The notes below the pieces were generated by a model. That model saw only the letters and a program-made list of their open reading frames with translations, was not told where the DNA came from and ran no database searches. From Pseudomonas lopnurensis (lineage in GTDB: Bacteria; Pseudomonadota; Gammaproteobacteria; Pseudomonadales; Pseudomonadaceae), in NCBI RefSeq assembly GCF_015070855.1, contig NZ_JADDIX010000039.1, positions 23,749 to 69,603 on the forward strand: DNA of 45,855 bases, read 5' to 3'. A program made the translations under genes and the position numbers. Shown one piece after another: positions 9,922 through 18,347 of this stretch. The first letter of the stretch is position 1; each line of letters opens with the position of its first letter.

Positions 9922-10466
9922 CGCAGGTGCTCGTCCAGCAGTTCCAGCAGATGCTGGACGCTCTGTGCCAGGGAGGCGGAGTTGTCCAGGCGGATATAGT
10001 CGTCCAGTTCGCCGGCGAACAGCGCGTTGCGCGCCAGGCGCGCCTCGATTTGCTCCGGGCTTTCCCGGCCGCGTGTCAGCAGGCGCTCGCGCAGCACGTC
10101 CTGCTCGACGGACAGCAGCACGGCGAGCAGGTCCGGGTAGCGCCGCCGCGCCTCTGGCAGATAGCCCCGCGAGCCGTTGACCAGCACGTGCTCGCCGGCG
10201 GCCAGCCAGTCGTCGATCTGCGCCGGAATGCCATAGGCCAGGCCATTGGCGCGCCAGCTGAGAGCGAAGGCGTGCTGCGCTTCCAGGCGTTCGAACTCGG
10301 CCTCGCTGACCGACTGCGCGGCTTCGCCGACTGCCTCGGCCGAACGGGTGATGACCCGCCGGGCAATGCGCACACCGCGCTCGGCGAGCGGCGCACGGGC
10401 GGCGTCGAGCAGGCTGTCCTTGCCCGCGCCGGAGGGCCCGATCAGGTAGATCAAGCGGCCTTGCAT
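9912..10466 (-). CDS. phnN: PhnN, ribose 1,5-bisphosphate phosphokinase
   Basis: A 184-residue kinase of the guanylate-kinase-like fold. It phosphorylates ribose 1,5-bisphosphate to PRPP, so the sugar released from phosphonates can be reused. The P-loop is near the N-terminus: LIYLIGPSGAGKDSLLDAAR (residues about 5-24). The start is the ATG at 10466; the longer upstream frame runs through the gap after phnM and lacks family similarity. It overlaps phnP downstream. The 198-bp gap before it, 10467-10664, shows no gene. That gap has a TATACT-like hexamer on the minus strand but no convincing -35 element, so a separate phnNP promoter is only a possibility. Confidence 0.95.
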   Translation of the reverse strand: MQGRLIYLIGPSGAGKDSLLDAARAPLAERGVRIARRVITRSAEAVGEAAQSVSEAEFERLEAQHAFALSWRANGLAYGIPAQIDDWLAAGEHVLVNGSRGYLPEARRRYPDLLAVLLSVEQDVLRERLLTRGRESPEQIEARLARNALFAGELDDYIRLDNSASLAQSVQHLLELLDEHLRCN

Positions 10467-10664
10467 GGGGTTACTCCCGATTGTCGAAAGCCTGCGCTGG
10501 GCAGGCAGTATAGAGCCGGCCGGGGCTGGCTGGTGCGGGTGGCTCGACTCGTTGTGCTGCTGTCGGTTTTGCTGGCAGGCCTGCAACCGCCGCGGGGGCG
10601 CGCTTCCCACGGGGCCAGTGGTGTACCCCCCGCTTTTGTGGCGATGCTTTTTCGGTCCGCTGCA

Positions 10665-11810
10665 TCAGAACACCCGCCGTCCCTGGCGCCAGACCTGCTG
10701 GATCACCGGTTGAGCGTGACGCACCCGGGCCTGGACCAGGTCGGCGCGCAGGCCAACGCGGATCTCGCCGCGATCGTCGAGGCCGGCGGCGCGTGCCGGC
10801 GCCAGGCTGATGGTGGCGACGGCACGCGGCAGATCGTAATCGTTGTCCTGCTCGGCCAGGCCCAGCGCGGCCTGCAACAGGCTCGCCGGGTAGTAGTCGC
10901 TGGAGAGGATGTCCAGCACGCCGCGCTGCGCCAGGTCGGCGGCGGCGATGTTGCCCGAGTGCGAGCCGCCGCGAACGATGTTCGGTGCACCCATCAGCAC
11001 CTTAAGGCCATGCGCGTGGCTGGCCTCGGCGGCCTCGAAGGTGGTCGGGAACTCGGCGATGGCCATGCCGTAGCCGGCCGATTCGGCGACGTGGTCGAGC
11101 GTCGCGTCGTCGTGGCTGGCCAGCGCCAGCTCGCGGCTGCGGCAGATGTCGACGATGGCGGCGCGCTGCTGGTCGCTGTGCCGCGCGGAGTTGGCCAGCT
11201 GCTCGCTGACGAAACTGTCCATCTCCGCCGGGCTCAGGTGGTACTTGCCCATGTAGTACTCGCGGTACTTCTCCATGCGCGCGAACTGGCGCTGGCCGGG
11301 CGCGTGGTCCATCACCGAGACCAGTTGCACCAGCGGCTGCTCGACCAGCTCGCGGAACAGCGCCAGGCACTGCGGGTGGCTGACTTCGCAGCGCAGGTGC
11401 AGGCGGTGTTCGGCGCGGGTCTGCCCGGCCGCTTCGGCCTCGGCGATGGCCTCGAGCATCACCCCGAGCTGCTGCATGCGCTTGCCCTTGGGGTTGATGT
11501 CGCCGATCGACAGCGCATCGAACACCGTGGTGATGCCGGCGGCGACGATCTGCGCATCGTGGGTCAGCACCGCCGAGGCGGACGGCCAGTCGACCCCGGG
11601 GCGCGGGCTCATGTGCTTTTCCAGGTTGTCGGTGTGCAGTTCCACCAGCCCCGGCAGCAGCAGGTCGCCGCCCAGGTCCTGGGCCTGCGGCAGGCCGCTG
11701 GCACCTTCGCTGATGTCGGCGATTTGGCCGTCGCGGATCAGCAGGCTGCCGTGGATCAGCGTATCGGCCAGCACCAGCCGGGCATTGCTGAGTATCTGTT
11801 CAGTTGGCAT
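10665..11810 (-). CDS. phnM: PhnM, ribose 1-phosphonate 5-triphosphate diphosphatase
   Basis: A 381-residue amidohydrolase-superfamily enzyme, the usual PhnM length. It removes pyrophosphate from alpha-D-ribose 1-phosphonate 5-triphosphate to give the PhnJ substrate. Motifs seen are [13 protein letters not shown] (metal ligands in HTDN), [24 protein letters not shown] and [13 protein letters not shown]. It ends with [13 protein letters not shown], the conserved late aspartate region of the family. The start overlaps the end of phnL by 11 bp, so the pair is coupled. The 198-bp gap to phnN breaks the otherwise tight spacing of this end of the operon. Confidence 0.97.
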   Translation of the reverse strand: MPTEQILSNARLVLADTLIHGSLLIRDGQIADISEGASGLPQAQDLGGDLLLPGLVELHTDNLEKHMSPRPGVDWPSASAVLTHDAQIVAAGITTVFDALSIGDINPKGKRMQQLGVMLEAIAEAEAAGQTRAEHRLHLRCEVSHPQCLALFRELVEQPLVQLVSVMDHAPGQRQFARMEKYREYYMGKYHLSPAEMDSFVSEQLANSARHSDQQRAAIVDICRSRELALASHDDATLDHVAESAGYGMAIAEFPTTFEAAEASHAHGLKVLMGAPNIVRGGSHSGNIAAADLAQRGVLDILSSDYYPASLLQAALGLAEQDNDYDLPRAVATISLAPARAAGLDDRGEIRVGLRADLVQARVRHAQPVIQQVWRQGRRVF

Positions 11811-12504
11811 GGGCCAGGTCCTCCTGCGTCATGTCCAGGTAACGGTCGGCGACCGCCTCGCGGATCGCGCGGTCATGGAAGATGCCGATCAGCGCGCTGC
11901 CGGCGGCCTTGGCTTCGTCGATCAGTTCCAGCACCACGCCGGCGTTGGCTTCGTCCAGCGAGGCGGTGGGCTCGTCGAGCAGCATCACCGGCCAGCTGAC
12001 CATGAAGCCGCGCGCCAGGTTGACCCGCTGCTGCTCGCCGCCGGAGAAGGTGCCGGGGGCCAGTTGCCAGAGCCGCTCGGGAATGTTCAGCCGGGTCAGC
12101 AGCGCCTTGGCCCGCGCCTCGGCATCGGCACGGCTCCAGCCGCGGGCCAGCGCCGGTTCCATCACCACCTCCAGGGTCGGCACCCGCGGAATCACGCGCA
12201 GGAACTGGCTGACGTAGCCCAGCGTCTGCCGGCGCACGGCGAGCACCTGGCGCGGCTCGGCGCCGACCAGCTCCAGCCAGTCGCCGGCGTGGCGGATGCG
12301 GATGCTGCCGCCGGCCGGCAGGTAGTTGCCGTACAGCGTGCGCAGCAGGGTCGACTTGCCGGCACCGGACTGGCCGTGCAGCACCAGGCATTCGCTGGCA
12401 GCGACGGCGAAGTCCAGCCCGCACAGCACCTGCAGGCTGACGCCGTGCTGCTGGTGCAGGGTGAAGGTCTTGCTGAGGTCACGGACCTCGATCAGGGTAT
12501 TCAT
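11800..12504 (-). CDS. phnL: PhnL, ABC-type ATPase of the C-P lyase complex
   Basis: A 234-residue ABC ATPase with Walker [10 protein letters not shown] (residues about 42-50), signature [15 protein letters not shown] and Walker [13 protein letters not shown]. PhnL is not a transporter subunit. With PhnGHI it is needed to couple ATP-derived triphosphate and methylphosphonate in the first C-P lyase step. The start ATG at 12504 has an AGGAG site at eight bases spacing. That site lies just before the block of 117-bp repeats that separates phnL from phnK, so the repeats have spared the ribosome site. Confidence 0.96.
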   Translation of the reverse strand: MNTLIEVRDLSKTFTLHQQHGVSLQVLCGLDFAVAASECLVLHGQSGAGKSTLLRTLYGNYLPAGGSIRIRHAGDWLELVGAEPRQVLAVRRQTLGYVSQFLRVIPRVPTLEVVMEPALARGWSRADAEARAKALLTRLNIPERLWQLAPGTFSGGEQQRVNLARGFMVSWPVMLLDEPTASLDEANAGVVLELIDEAKAAGSALIGIFHDRAIREAVADRYLDMTQEDLAHAN

Positions 12505-12534
12505 GCGTGCACTCCTCGAGGGAGGGAAGTGGCC

Positions 12535-12875
12535 GGATCGCGAGCGAGCTCGCTCCTACAGGCGCGGCTGGGGCGGCACGCTGGTGTAGGAGCCGGCTTG
12601 CCGGCGATGGGGCGTGCGCGGGCGTTCATGGCTGCGGTACCGAGAGGCAGCGGATCGCGAGCGAGCTCGCTCCTACAGGTGCGATCGGGGCGACGCGTTG
12701 CCATAGGAGCCGGCTTGCCGGCGATGGGGCGGGCGATAGCATTCATGGTTGCGGCACCGCGGGGCAGCGGATCGCGAGCAAGCTGGCTCCTACAGGCGCG
12801 GCTGGGGCGGCGCGCTGGTGTAGGAGCCGGCTTGCCGGCGATGGGGCGGACGATGGCGCTCATGGCTGCAGCACC
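12535..12875. repeat. Three 117-bp tandem repeats inserted between phnK and phnL
   Basis: Units start at 12535, 12652 and 12769, an exact 117-bp period. Each has GGATCGCGAGC(G/A)AGCT..GCTCCTACAG, then TAGGAGCCGGCTTGCCGGCGATGGGGC, then a TCATGG(C/T)TGC(G/A)G segment. In the third unit this last segment is the real 3' end of phnK, including its stop codon at 12860-12862. The first two units therefore carry copies of the phnK tail. The gap from 12505 to 12859 (355 bp) has no gene. Open frames through it, with repeated IAGKPAP and SELARDP peptides, are repeat-derived. Confidence 0.88.
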
Positions 12876-13672
12876 GAGGACACCAGCAGCTGCGTATAGG
12901 GATGCTGCGGGTCGTCGAGAATCTGGTCGGTCAGGCCCGACTCCACCACCCGCGAGCGGCGCATCACCATCAGCCGGTCGGCCAACAGGCGCGCCACCGC
13001 GAGGTCGTGGGTCACGATCACCACCGCCAAGTCCAGTTCGCGCACCAGCCCGCGCAAGAGGTCGAGCAGGCGTGCCTGCACCGATACGTCGAGGCCGCCG
13101 GTGGGTTCGTCCATGAACACCAGCTTCGGACTGGAAACCAGGTTGCGGGCAATCTGCAGGCGCTGCTGCATGCCGCCGGAGAAGGTCCGCGGCAGGTCGT
13201 CGATGCGCGCCGGGTCGATCTCCACCTGTTGCAGCCAGTCCAGCCCGGCGGCGCGCAGCTGGCCGTAATGGCGTACGCCCTGGGCCATCAGCCGCTCGCC
13301 GATGTTGGCGCCGGCGGAAACGCCCATGCGCAGGCCGTCGCGTGGGTTCTGCTCGACGAAGCCCCACTCCGTGCGCAGCAGCGTGCGCCGCTCGGCCTCG
13401 CTGGCGGCGTAGAGGTCGAGCCAGTCGCCTATGCCGTCGCGGTAGAGCACCGTGCCGCGGTCCGGCGGACAGCGGCCGCAGAGCAGCGAGAGCAGGGTGG
13501 ACTTGCCCGAGCCGGACTCGCCGACGATGCCCAGCACTTCGCCGGGGTAGAGCTCGAAGGACACGCCCTGGCAGCCCTTGTCCGGGCCGTACAGACGGGT
13601 CAGGTCGCGCACCGCGAACAGCGGCTCGGTGCCGGTGCTCGCGGCGTGCAGCAGTTGTTCGGCGGCGCTCAT
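12860..13672 (-). CDS. phnK: PhnK, ABC-type ATPase of the C-P lyase complex
   Basis: A 270-residue ABC protein with Walker A GESGSGKST, signature FSGGMQQRLQIARNL, Walker B KLVFMDEPTGGLD and a C-terminal extension typical of peptide/nickel-type ATPases. PhnK binds the PhnGHIJ core through PhnJ and drives its turnover. The start is the ATG at 13672, which overlaps the phnJ stop (ATGA); a longer frame to 13813 runs inside phnJ and is rejected. The stop lies within the third copy of the 117-bp repeat, so the last residues (SSVLQP) are encoded in repeat-related DNA. It is about 18 residues longer than I recall for E. coli PhnK, mostly at the N-terminus. Confidence 0.96.
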   Translation of the reverse strand: MSAAEQLLHAASTGTEPLFAVRDLTRLYGPDKGCQGVSFELYPGEVLGIVGESGSGKSTLLSLLCGRCPPDRGTVLYRDGIGDWLDLYAASEAERRTLLRTEWGFVEQNPRDGLRMGVSAGANIGERLMAQGVRHYGQLRAAGLDWLQQVEIDPARIDDLPRTFSGGMQQRLQIARNLVSSPKLVFMDEPTGGLDVSVQARLLDLLRGLVRELDLAVVIVTHDLAVARLLADRLMVMRRSRVVESGLTDQILDDPQHPYTQLLVSSVLQP

Positions 13673-14538
13673 GGGCGGCTCTCCTGTTGCTGGGCGCGCT
13701 GCGCGCAATAGTCGGTATCCGAGCAGACGAACTGCTTGCTTCCGGCGTCGTCGACGATCAACTCGTCGAGGTAGGAATCGCCGCTGCCACAGATGGCGCA
13801 GCACTGCTCCCACTGCTGGATCTGGAACGGGTGATCCTCGAAATCCAGGCTGACCACGCGGGTGTACGGCGGCACGGCGTAGAGGCGCTTCTCGCGGCCG
13901 GCGCCGAACAGCATCAGCGCCGGGCTGCGGTCCAGCTTGGGGTTGTCGAATTTGGGAATCGGCGAGGGGTCCATCACGTAGCGCCCGTCCACCGTCACCG
14001 GGTAGGCGTAGCTGGTGGCGATGTGGCCGAAGGTGGCGATGTCCTCGTAGAGCTTCACGTGCATCACGCCGTAGTCGCCCAGGGCGTGCATCGTCCGTGT
14101 CTCCTGCTCGCTGGGTTCGATGAAGCGCAGCGGCTCGGGGATCGGCACCTGATAAACCATGATCTGCCCGGCGGCGAGCGGGGTTTCCGGGATGCGGTGG
14201 CGGGTCTGGATCACCGTCGCCGCGGGCGTGCGCTCGGTGGTGGCGACCCCGGCGGTGCGGGCGAAGAAGCGGCGGATCGACACCGCGTTGGTGGTGTCGT
14301 CGGCGCCCTGGTCGATCACCTTGAGCACGTCGCCGGCGCCGAGAATGGCCGCGGTCAGCTGCATGCCGCCGGTGCCCCAGCCGTAGGGCAGCGGCATCTC
14401 GCGGCCGCCGAAGGGCACCTGGTAGCCGGGAATGGCCACGGCCTTGAGCAGCGCGCGGCGGATCATGCGCTTGGTCTGCTCGTCGAGGTAGGCGAAGTTG
14501 TAGCCCGCCTCGCTGGCGGGAATGGCGTGGGCATTCAT
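13669..14538 (-). CDS. phnJ: PhnJ, radical-SAM carbon-phosphorus lyase
   Basis: A 289-residue protein, the catalytic C-P bond cleaving subunit. It is a non-canonical radical SAM enzyme that turns ribose 1-methylphosphonate 5-phosphate into ribose 1,2-cyclic phosphate 5-phosphate and methane (or the matching alkane). The cluster-binding cysteines are in the C-terminal segment CCAICGSG and, about 20 residues on, FVCSDTDYC. This fits the CX2CX21C type arrangement with extra cysteines. Start and stop overlap its neighbours by four bases (ATGA) on both sides, so it is tightly coupled to phnI and phnK. It shows no sign of damage. Confidence 0.98.
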   Translation of the reverse strand: MNAHAIPASEAGYNFAYLDEQTKRMIRRALLKAVAIPGYQVPFGGREMPLPYGWGTGGMQLTAAILGAGDVLKVIDQGADDTTNAVSIRRFFARTAGVATTERTPAATVIQTRHRIPETPLAAGQIMVYQVPIPEPLRFIEPSEQETRTMHALGDYGVMHVKLYEDIATFGHIATSYAYPVTVDGRYVMDPSPIPKFDNPKLDRSPALMLFGAGREKRLYAVPPYTRVVSLDFEDHPFQIQQWEQCCAICGSGDSYLDELIVDDAGSKQFVCSDTDYCAQRAQQQESRP

Positions 14539-15638
14539 GCGCGCTTCTCCTTGGCGGGTTCGCTGGCTGCGGCCGGCTCGGCCTGCGGCTGGCGCAGCTT
14601 GCGGATCAGCTCCAGCTCGGACTGGAAGTCGACGTAGTGCGGCAATTTCAGGTGCGAGACGAAACCGGCGGCCTCGACGTTGTCGCAGTGCATCAGGACG
14701 AATTCCTCCTGCTGCGCCGGGCCTTGCATCTCCTCGCCGTATTCGCCGGCACGCAGCGCGCGGTCGACCAGCGCCATGCCCATCGCCTTGCGCTCGGCAT
14801 AGCCGAAGGCCAGGCCGTAGCCGCAGGTGAACTGCGCTTGTGCGGCGCTCTCGCCGACGAACTGGTTGACCATCTCGCACTCGGTCAGCTCGATCTCGCC
14901 GAGGCAGACCGGGAAGCCCAGCTCCTGCGGCTCGATCCAGACCTCGGCGGTGCCGATGCGGATCTCGCCGGCGAACGGGTGGTTGCGGCCGTAGCCGCGC
15001 TGGGTCGAATAGCCCAGCGCCAGAAGGAAGCCCTCGTCACCGCGGGCCAGTGCCTGCAGGCGTTCGGCGCGGCTGCAAGGCAGCTCCAGCGGCTCGCGGG
15101 TGAGGTCCGGCACCGGCTCGCCGCGGTCGATTTCCGGCGTCATCAGGCCTTCCTCGCCGAGCAGTCCGAGCACGCGGGGGCAGCTGTCCAGGCTGGCGCT
15201 GGCATCCACCCGCGGCCCGGGATGCTCGCCTTCGGCGAGCAGGGCGAAGTCCAGCAGACGGTGGGTGTAGTCGAAGGTCGGGCCGAGCAGCTGGCCGCCG
15301 GGCACGTCCTTGAAGGTCGCCGAGATGCGCCGGCTGAGCTGCATGGCGCCGGTGTCCAGCGGCAGGCTTTCGGCGAAGCGCGGCAGCGTGGTGCGGTAGG
15401 CGCGCAAGAGGAAGATCGCCTCGACCAGATCACCGGCGGCCTGCTTGATCGCCAGCGCGGCGAGTTCCTCGTCGTACAGCGAGCCTTCGCTCATCACCCG
15501 TGCCACGGCCAGCGGCAGCTGCTGGCGGATCTGCTCGACGCCCAGTTCGGCGACGCCGGTATCGCCGCGGCGCTTCTTCGCCAGCAGCGCGTGGGCGTTG
15601 TCGATGGCCTGTTCGCCACCCTTGACCGCGACGTACAT
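14535..15638 (-). CDS. phnI: PhnI, C-P lyase core subunit (nucleosidase)
   Basis: A 367-residue subunit of the PhnGHIJ core. PhnI with PhnG, H and L forms ribose 1-methylphosphonate 5-triphosphate from ATP and the phosphonate; PhnI alone has purine nucleosidase activity in E. coli. The start MYVAVKGGEQAIDNAHALL is the typical N-terminus. Conserved stretches include MSEGSLYDEELAALAIKQAAGDLVEAIFLLRAYRTTLPR, VQ-type LGYSTQRGYGRNHPFAGEIR, and MHCDNVEAAGFVSHLKLPHYVDFQSEL near the end. The start overlaps the phnH stop by one base (TGATG). A frame extending to 16046 lies inside phnH and is ignored. Confidence 0.97.
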   Translation of the reverse strand: MYVAVKGGEQAIDNAHALLAKKRRGDTGVAELGVEQIRQQLPLAVARVMSEGSLYDEELAALAIKQAAGDLVEAIFLLRAYRTTLPRFAESLPLDTGAMQLSRRISATFKDVPGGQLLGPTFDYTHRLLDFALLAEGEHPGPRVDASASLDSCPRVLGLLGEEGLMTPEIDRGEPVPDLTREPLELPCSRAERLQALARGDEGFLLALGYSTQRGYGRNHPFAGEIRIGTAEVWIEPQELGFPVCLGEIELTECEMVNQFVGESAAQAQFTCGYGLAFGYAERKAMGMALVDRALRAGEYGEEMQGPAQQEEFVLMHCDNVEAAGFVSHLKLPHYVDFQSELELIRKLRQPQAEPAAASEPAKEKRA

Positions 15639-16246
15639 CAGGCCACCTCCGCGAGCGAGTCGCCGATGCGCGTGCTGCGCGGCAGGCCGAGCACCTCGCC
15701 GTCGGCGCAGAACAGCGCATCCAGCCCGCGCGGGAAGTCGCTGCGCGCGGCGCGCTGCTGCCAGAACGCCGGCTTCAGTGGCAGGCCGACCAGCCGGTTG
15801 CCGTCGATGCCCGGGCCCTGCCAGCTCAGCGCCGGGCCGCGGTCGAGCCGATCGAGCTGGACCAGCAGCGTGCAGGACTGGTCCGGGTAGCGCTCGCTGC
15901 CGTTGTAGAAGCCGGACAGGTCGTCCAGTGCGGCGGCGTCGAGCAGGGCGAACATCGCCTCCTCGCGCGCTTCGACCACCGGGCAGCCGCAATGGAAGGC
16001 CAGGTTGGCGCGGATCGCCGGGGTGTCGAAGGCCGGCGCCAGCCACAGCGGCGTGTCGTTATCCAGCAGGCTCAGGCACAGCGCGTAGGTGGCGGCCTGC
16101 AGATGGTCGACGGCGGCGACCACGGCCAGTGGCTGGCGCGTGCCGGGTTCGGCCAGCGCCTTGAGTGCGGCGCGAAAGCTCTGCTGGGCGTCCAGCACCG
16201 GGTCGTCGAAAGCGGCCTGCAGCAATTCGGATGGGGCGCGATACAT
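15638..16246 (-). CDS. phnH: PhnH, C-P lyase core subunit
   Basis: A 202-residue subunit, close to the usual length. PhnH forms a homodimer with a pyridoxal-transferase-like fold and joins G, I and J in the 2:2:2:2 core complex; it has no known catalytic site of its own. Typical sequence: DDPVLDAQQSFRAALKALAEPGTRQPL near the N-terminus and GPGIDGNRLVGLPLKPAFWQQRAA towards the C-terminus, followed by FPRGLDALFCADGEVLGLPRSTRI. It is coupled to phnG upstream and phnI downstream by one-base stop/start overlaps (TGATG), which suggests balanced production of the core subunits. Confidence 0.97.
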   Translation of the reverse strand: MYRAPSELLQAAFDDPVLDAQQSFRAALKALAEPGTRQPLAVVAAVDHLQAATYALCLSLLDNDTPLWLAPAFDTPAIRANLAFHCGCPVVEAREEAMFALLDAAALDDLSGFYNGSERYPDQSCTLLVQLDRLDRGPALSWQGPGIDGNRLVGLPLKPAFWQQRAARSDFPRGLDALFCADGEVLGLPRSTRIGDSLAEVA

Positions 16247-16692
16247 CAGTCTTCTCCTCGCAGCAGCGTGAAGAACTCCACGCGGGTAGTGGCGGTTTCG
16301 GCAGCCTTGTGCGCGGCGCGACGGGCCTGCGCGGCGGCCAGGGGTTCGATCAGCTCGGCGAGCCAGCGGCTCTGCCGGGCGCCCTGCAGATGGGCGTCGG
16401 CCAGCGCGGCGAGTTCGGCCTGGCGCTTGTCGCGCCCGGCGCGGTAGCTGTAGCCGGTGCTGCCGTCGGCCAGGCGCACCACGCAGCGGGTGACGCTCAT
16501 CTCGCCGAGGTTGAACGGCGCGCCGGTGCCGCCCATGCGGCCGCGTACCAGGGTCATGCCGATTTCCGCCGGGCGGATCAGCTGGTAGGCGCAGTCGCGC
16601 AGGGCGCTCTCGAAAGGCGCCAGCTCGGCGGCGCTGGCGCGCGCCAGCACGGCCATCCAGCGCTGGCGGGGGGATTGTTCGCGGGTGTGCAT
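16246..16692 (-). CDS. phnG: PhnG, C-P lyase core subunit
   Basis: A 148-residue core subunit. PhnG acts with H, I and L in transfer of the phosphonate to the ribose C1 of ATP. The conserved beginning is RQRWMAVLARASAAEL and the centre has LVRGRMGGTGAPFNLGEMSVTRCVVRL followed by GYSYRAGRDKRQAELAALADA, diagnostic for the family. I place the start at the ATG at 16692 because GGAG lies six bases before it and the N-terminus then lines up with E. coli PhnG. An ATG at 16704 overlapping the phnF stop is the alternative and would add four residues. Confidence 0.96.
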   Translation of the reverse strand: MHTREQSPRQRWMAVLARASAAELAPFESALRDCAYQLIRPAEIGMTLVRGRMGGTGAPFNLGEMSVTRCVVRLADGSTGYSYRAGRDKRQAELAALADAHLQGARQSRWLAELIEPLAAAQARRAAHKAAETATTRVEFFTLLRGED

Positions 16693-16703
16693 GGGGTTCT
16701 CCA

Positions 16704-17411
16704 TCAGGTGGCGACCTGGTACTGGAAGCGGTCGGAACGGCTGGCCGAGAGGGCGATCTCCAGCGGTCGCCCGGCGGCGTCGCAGGACAGGGTGAACACC
16801 GACAGCAGCGGCATGCGCAGCGGCATCAGCAGCCGTGCGGCCTCGTCGCGATCGGCCAGGCGCGCGCCGATCAGGCTGAAGCGGCGGGTCAGCGGCAGGC
16901 CGCGTTCGCCGAGGTAGCGGCGCAGCGAGCCGCCCTGGTAGTCGGCGAGCAGTTCGGCATGGCTGGCGCAGTAGCGGTGGCGGATCAGGCTGACCGGCTC
17001 GCCATCGAGCAGGCGCAGGGTGCTCAGCTCGATCAGCGTGGTGCCTTCGGCCAATTCCAGGTGGCGTGCCTCCTCGGCGCTGGCGCTGAGCAGGCGGCGC
17101 TCCAGCAGCCGCGCCTCGGTGCGTACGCCAAGGGCGGCCAGCGCGTCGCTGTAGGCGCTGTCGGCCTGCAGCGGATAGACCAGCGGGCGTTGCAGCACCT
17201 GGGTGCCCTTGCCCTGGCGGCGCAGCAGGCGGCCTTCCTGCACCAGTTCGTCGACGGCGCGGCGCAGGGTGTGGCGGTTGACGGCGAAGCGCCGCGCCAG
17301 CTGCATCTCGCCGGGCAGGAAGTCGCCGCTGCGGTAGTGGTGCAATTCGCCCCGCAGCACCTGGGCGAGTTCGAGGTAGAGCGGTTCGCTGGGTTGTCTA
17401 GACAACTGCAT
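16704..17411 (-). CDS. phnF: PhnF, GntR-family (HutC type) repressor of the phn operon
   Basis: A 235-residue regulator. The N-terminal winged helix of GntR type is visible (EPLYLELAQVLRGELHHYRSGDFLPGEMQLARRFAVNRHTLRRAVDELVQEGRLLRRQGKGTQV, about residues 10-73). It is followed by a UTRA/HutC ligand domain ending in RPLEIALSASRSDRFQYQV. The ATG at 17411 has no recognisable ribosome site: a run of nine A residues lies directly upstream. A GTG at 17444 in the same frame could be an alternative start. A perfect 14-bp palindrome with a TCTAGA centre sits at codons 2-7, so the protein may repress its own gene. It lies between phnE and phnG as in the classic operon. Confidence 0.95.
   Translation of the reverse strand: MQLSRQPSEPLYLELAQVLRGELHHYRSGDFLPGEMQLARRFAVNRHTLRRAVDELVQEGRLLRRQGKGTQVLQRPLVYPLQADSAYSDALAALGVRTEARLLERRLLSASAEEARHLELAEGTTLIELSTLRLLDGEPVSLIRHRYCASHAELLADYQGGSLRRYLGERGLPLTRRFSLIGARLADRDEAARLLMPLRMPLLSVFTLSCDAAGRPLEIALSASRSDRFQYQVAT
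17393..17406. promoter_or_regulatory. Putative PhnF operator inside the start of phnF
   Basis: GTTGTCTAGACAAC is a perfect 14-bp palindrome covering codons 2-7 of phnF. Its core, TTGTCTAGAC, occurs only once more that I found in the window, upstream of phnC. GntR-family repressors bind such short palindromes, and I recall TGTCTAGACA-like sites for PhnF in related bacteria. Binding here would block transcription entering phnFGHIJKLMNP from phnCDE or from a local promoter. Confidence 0.6.
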
Positions 17412-17448
17412 GGTTTTTTTTTCGAGAGCCGCGCAGGCCCTCACTCCG

Positions 17449-18243
17449 TCAGATGAAGAGCTTGCGCAGGCGCTGGGAGAGCAGGTCGATCAGGCTCACC
17501 ACGGCGATGATGATCAGCAGCAGGGCGGCGGTCTGGCCGAACTGGAAACCGCGGATGGCTTCCCAGAGGATCACGCCGATGCCGCCGGCGCCGACCATGC
17601 CGACCACCGTGGCCGAGCGCACGTTGGATTCGAAGCGGTACAGCGAGTAGGAAATCCACAGCGGCAGCACCTGTGGAATCACCCCGAAGATGACTTCCTG
17701 CAGCGCGCTGGCGCCGGTGGCGCGCACGCCTTCCACCGGGCCGGGTTCGATGGCTTCCACCGCTTCGGCGAACAGCTTGGCGAGCACGCCGGTGGTGCTG
17801 ATCCACAGCGCCAGCACGCCGGCGAAGGGGCCGAGACCGACGGCGACGACGAAGAGCATGGCGAAGACCATCTCGTTGATCGAGCGGCAGGCATCCATCA
17901 GCCGGCGCACCGGCTGGTAGACCCACCAGGGCACGATGTTCTCGGCGCTGAGAATCCCCAGCGGGATGGCGCAGACGATCGCCAGCAGGGTGCCCCAGAG
18001 GGCGATGTGCACCGTGGTGACCATCTCCTTGAGATACAGCTGCCAGTTGCTGAAGTCCGGCGGGAAGAAGTCGGCGGCGAAGGTCGCCATGTTGGCACTG
18101 TCGCGGATCAGCAGCAGCGGATTCATCTCCGCGCCCTGCCAGGCCCAGGCCAGCACGGCCAGGCACAGGCCCCAGCCGAGCAGGCGCGGCCAGCTGCGCT
18201 TGTCGTTGCCCGCCAGCGGCGGTGTGGTGCTCAGTGTGGTCAT
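17449..18243 (-). CDS. phnE: PhnE, phosphonate ABC transporter permease
   Basis: A 264-residue inner-membrane permease with about six transmembrane segments. The loop that docks to the ATPase is present as [40 protein letters not shown] (EAA motif). The segment [33 protein letters not shown] is typical for PhnE. It is intact here, unlike the frameshifted gene of E. coli K-12. It pairs with PhnC and PhnD to import phosphonates or phosphite. A palindromic repeat occupies the gap to phnD. PhnF follows after 37 bp. Confidence 0.96.
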   Translation of the reverse strand: MTTLSTTPPLAGNDKRSWPRLLGWGLCLAVLAWAWQGAEMNPLLLIRDSANMATFAADFFPPDFSNWQLYLKEMVTTVHIALWGTLLAIVCAIPLGILSAENIVPWWVYQPVRRLMDACRSINEMVFAMLFVVAVGLGPFAGVLALWISTTGVLAKLFAEAVEAIEPGPVEGVRATGASALQEVIFGVIPQVLPLWISYSLYRFESNVRSATVVGMVGAGGIGVILWEAIRGFQFGQTAALLLIIIAVVSLIDLLSQRLRKLFI

Positions 18244-18272
18244 GTGAATTTCTCGGTGGACGACGAGGACTC

Positions 18273-18347
18273 ATGTAGGGCGGGTAAAACCCGCCGATAC
18301 GGCGCTGCTGCCATGCAGGGGGCGGCGGGTTGCAACCGCCCTACGCG
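18273..18347. repeat. Palindromic repeats between phnD and phnE
   Basis: The gap contains GTAGGGCGGGTAAAACCCGCC followed by GGCGGCGGGTTGCAACCGCCCTACG: two palindromes that are also inverted with respect to each other (GTAGGGCGG..CCGCCCTAC), forming a potential large hairpin. The right-hand end supplies the CTA that is the TAG stop codon of phnD. Inside an operon such a structure often protects the upstream transcript, which would favour binding protein over permease; this effect is inferred. Confidence 0.75.

Noticed and set aside
10467..10664. Possible separate promoter for phnNP in the phnM-phnN gap
   Set aside because: A TATACT-like hexamer is present on the minus strand, but no acceptable -35 box lies at the right distance and GC content is high around it.
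9801..11999. 732-residue plus-strand frame opposite phnN and phnM
   Set aside because: It is antisense to well-identified phn genes and has low-complexity Arg/Gln/Ala composition.
12535..12875. Array considered as CRISPR or a toxin-antitoxin remnant
   Set aside because: The 117-bp units are repetitive along their full length and no small conserved protein pair is encoded.
12501..13367. 288-residue minus-strand frame with repeated IAGKPAP and SELARDP peptides
   Set aside because: The repeats are translations of the 117-bp DNA element and the remainder is an out-of-frame reading of phnK.
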